From assembly GCA_937888735.1 (NCBI GenBank), contig CALASN010000094.1:1-6290 (forward strand): a DNA stretch of 6,290 bases, given 5' to 3'. This document shows positions 6,237 through 6,290 of this stretch, piece by piece (the first letter of the stretch is position 1; each line of letters starts with the position of its first letter). Below the pieces are notes generated by a model. It made no database searches. It saw only the letters and a list, made by a program, of their open reading frames with translations, and had not been told where the DNA came from. The stretch is from UBA5499 sp002426275 (GTDB taxonomy: Bacteria > Bacillota > DTU084). A program made the position numbers and the translations under genes.

Positions 6237-6290
6237 GACTCAAAATCGTGTGCCGCGAGGCGTGTGGGTTCGAGTCCCACCTCTGGCACC
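6237..6290 (+). other. 3' half of tRNA-Leu(CAA), probable attachment site at the island end
   Basis: The segment reads as the second half of a leucine tRNA: anticodon loop CTCAAAA (6239-6245, anticodon CAA at 6241-6243), 3' anticodon stem TCGTG (6246-6250), long variable arm TGCC-GCGA-GGCG (6251-6262), T-arm GTGGG-TTCGAGT-CCCAC (6264-6280), acceptor strand CTCTGGC (6281-6287), then A and CC at the window edge. The 5' half is missing: no GCCAGAG acceptor strand or D-arm precedes it at the right distance. Of the bases before the loop only G6237 and A6238 fit the anticodon stem; the expected CAC is replaced by GAG. The match therefore begins in the anticodon stem-loop, a common crossover point for tyrosine integrases. 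By inference this is the displaced tRNA end of an integrated element, with the intact tRNA at the far left end. Confidence 0.8.

Noticed and set aside
6092..6289. A 65-aa minus-strand reading frame beginning PEVGLEPTRLAAHDFES
   Set aside because: It is the antisense of the leucine tRNA fragment. This peptide pattern is a well-known spurious product of tRNA-Leu antisense reading, and there is no ribosome-binding site or domain.
6194..6290. Possible complete but degenerate tRNA starting at GGTAGAG (6194)
   Set aside because: GGTAGAG matches only 5 of 7 bases of the expected GCCAGAG. The distance to the anticodon loop is about 12 bases too long, no D-arm folds, and the anticodon stem mispairs. 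A truncated tRNA at an att site explains it better.

Overview
The window looks like the right-hand end of a genomic island in a moderate-GC bacterium. The best guess is a Clostridia-type Firmicute, because purine-rich Shine-Dalgarno sequences precede the genes and the small excisionase-like protein resembles the short winged-helix proteins of clostridial integrative elements. The sequence alone does not settle the taxonomy. All four supported genes lie on the minus strand.

Right edge (6290 down to about 5640). The last 54 bases are the 3' half of a tRNA-Leu(CAA): anticodon loop, long variable arm, T-arm and 3' acceptor strand. No matching 5' half precedes it, which is the usual trace of a tyrosine-recombinase attachment site. 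Inside it lie an 8-bp direct repeat, three near-tandem copies of an 11-mer, and a small excisionase-like gene (5946-5698) followed by a clear intrinsic terminator (5674-5639). No integrase is present.

Leader (5638 to 5383). This AT-rich non-coding stretch holds a candidate extended -10 promoter, an AT-rich dyad over the expected transcription start, and paired direct repeats. They are placed to drive and control the operon below.

Defence operon (5382 down to 14, continuing past the left edge). Three tightly packed genes encode a MutL/MORC-like GHKL ATPase (484 aa), a Z1-domain superfamily 2 helicase-like ATPase (952 aa) and a DUF4420 PD-(D/E)XK nuclease-like protein (347 aa). The first two are 15 bases apart, and the last two share an ATGA overlap. 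A strong Shine-Dalgarno directly after the third stop codon shows that another gene follows outside the window. This family set and order match, from memory, the Mza-type antiphage systems (MutL-Z1-AIPR) and the MORC/MutL-associated restriction-like cassettes found by comparative genomics. The expected next gene is therefore an AIPR protein and/or a cytosine methyltransferase.

The likely joint action, by inference, is that the GHKL ATPase acts as an ATP-driven DNA clamp or sensor, the Z1 protein translocates on or remodels DNA, and the PD-(D/E)XK protein cuts it. No methyltransferase lies in the window, so how the host protects its own DNA cannot be read here.
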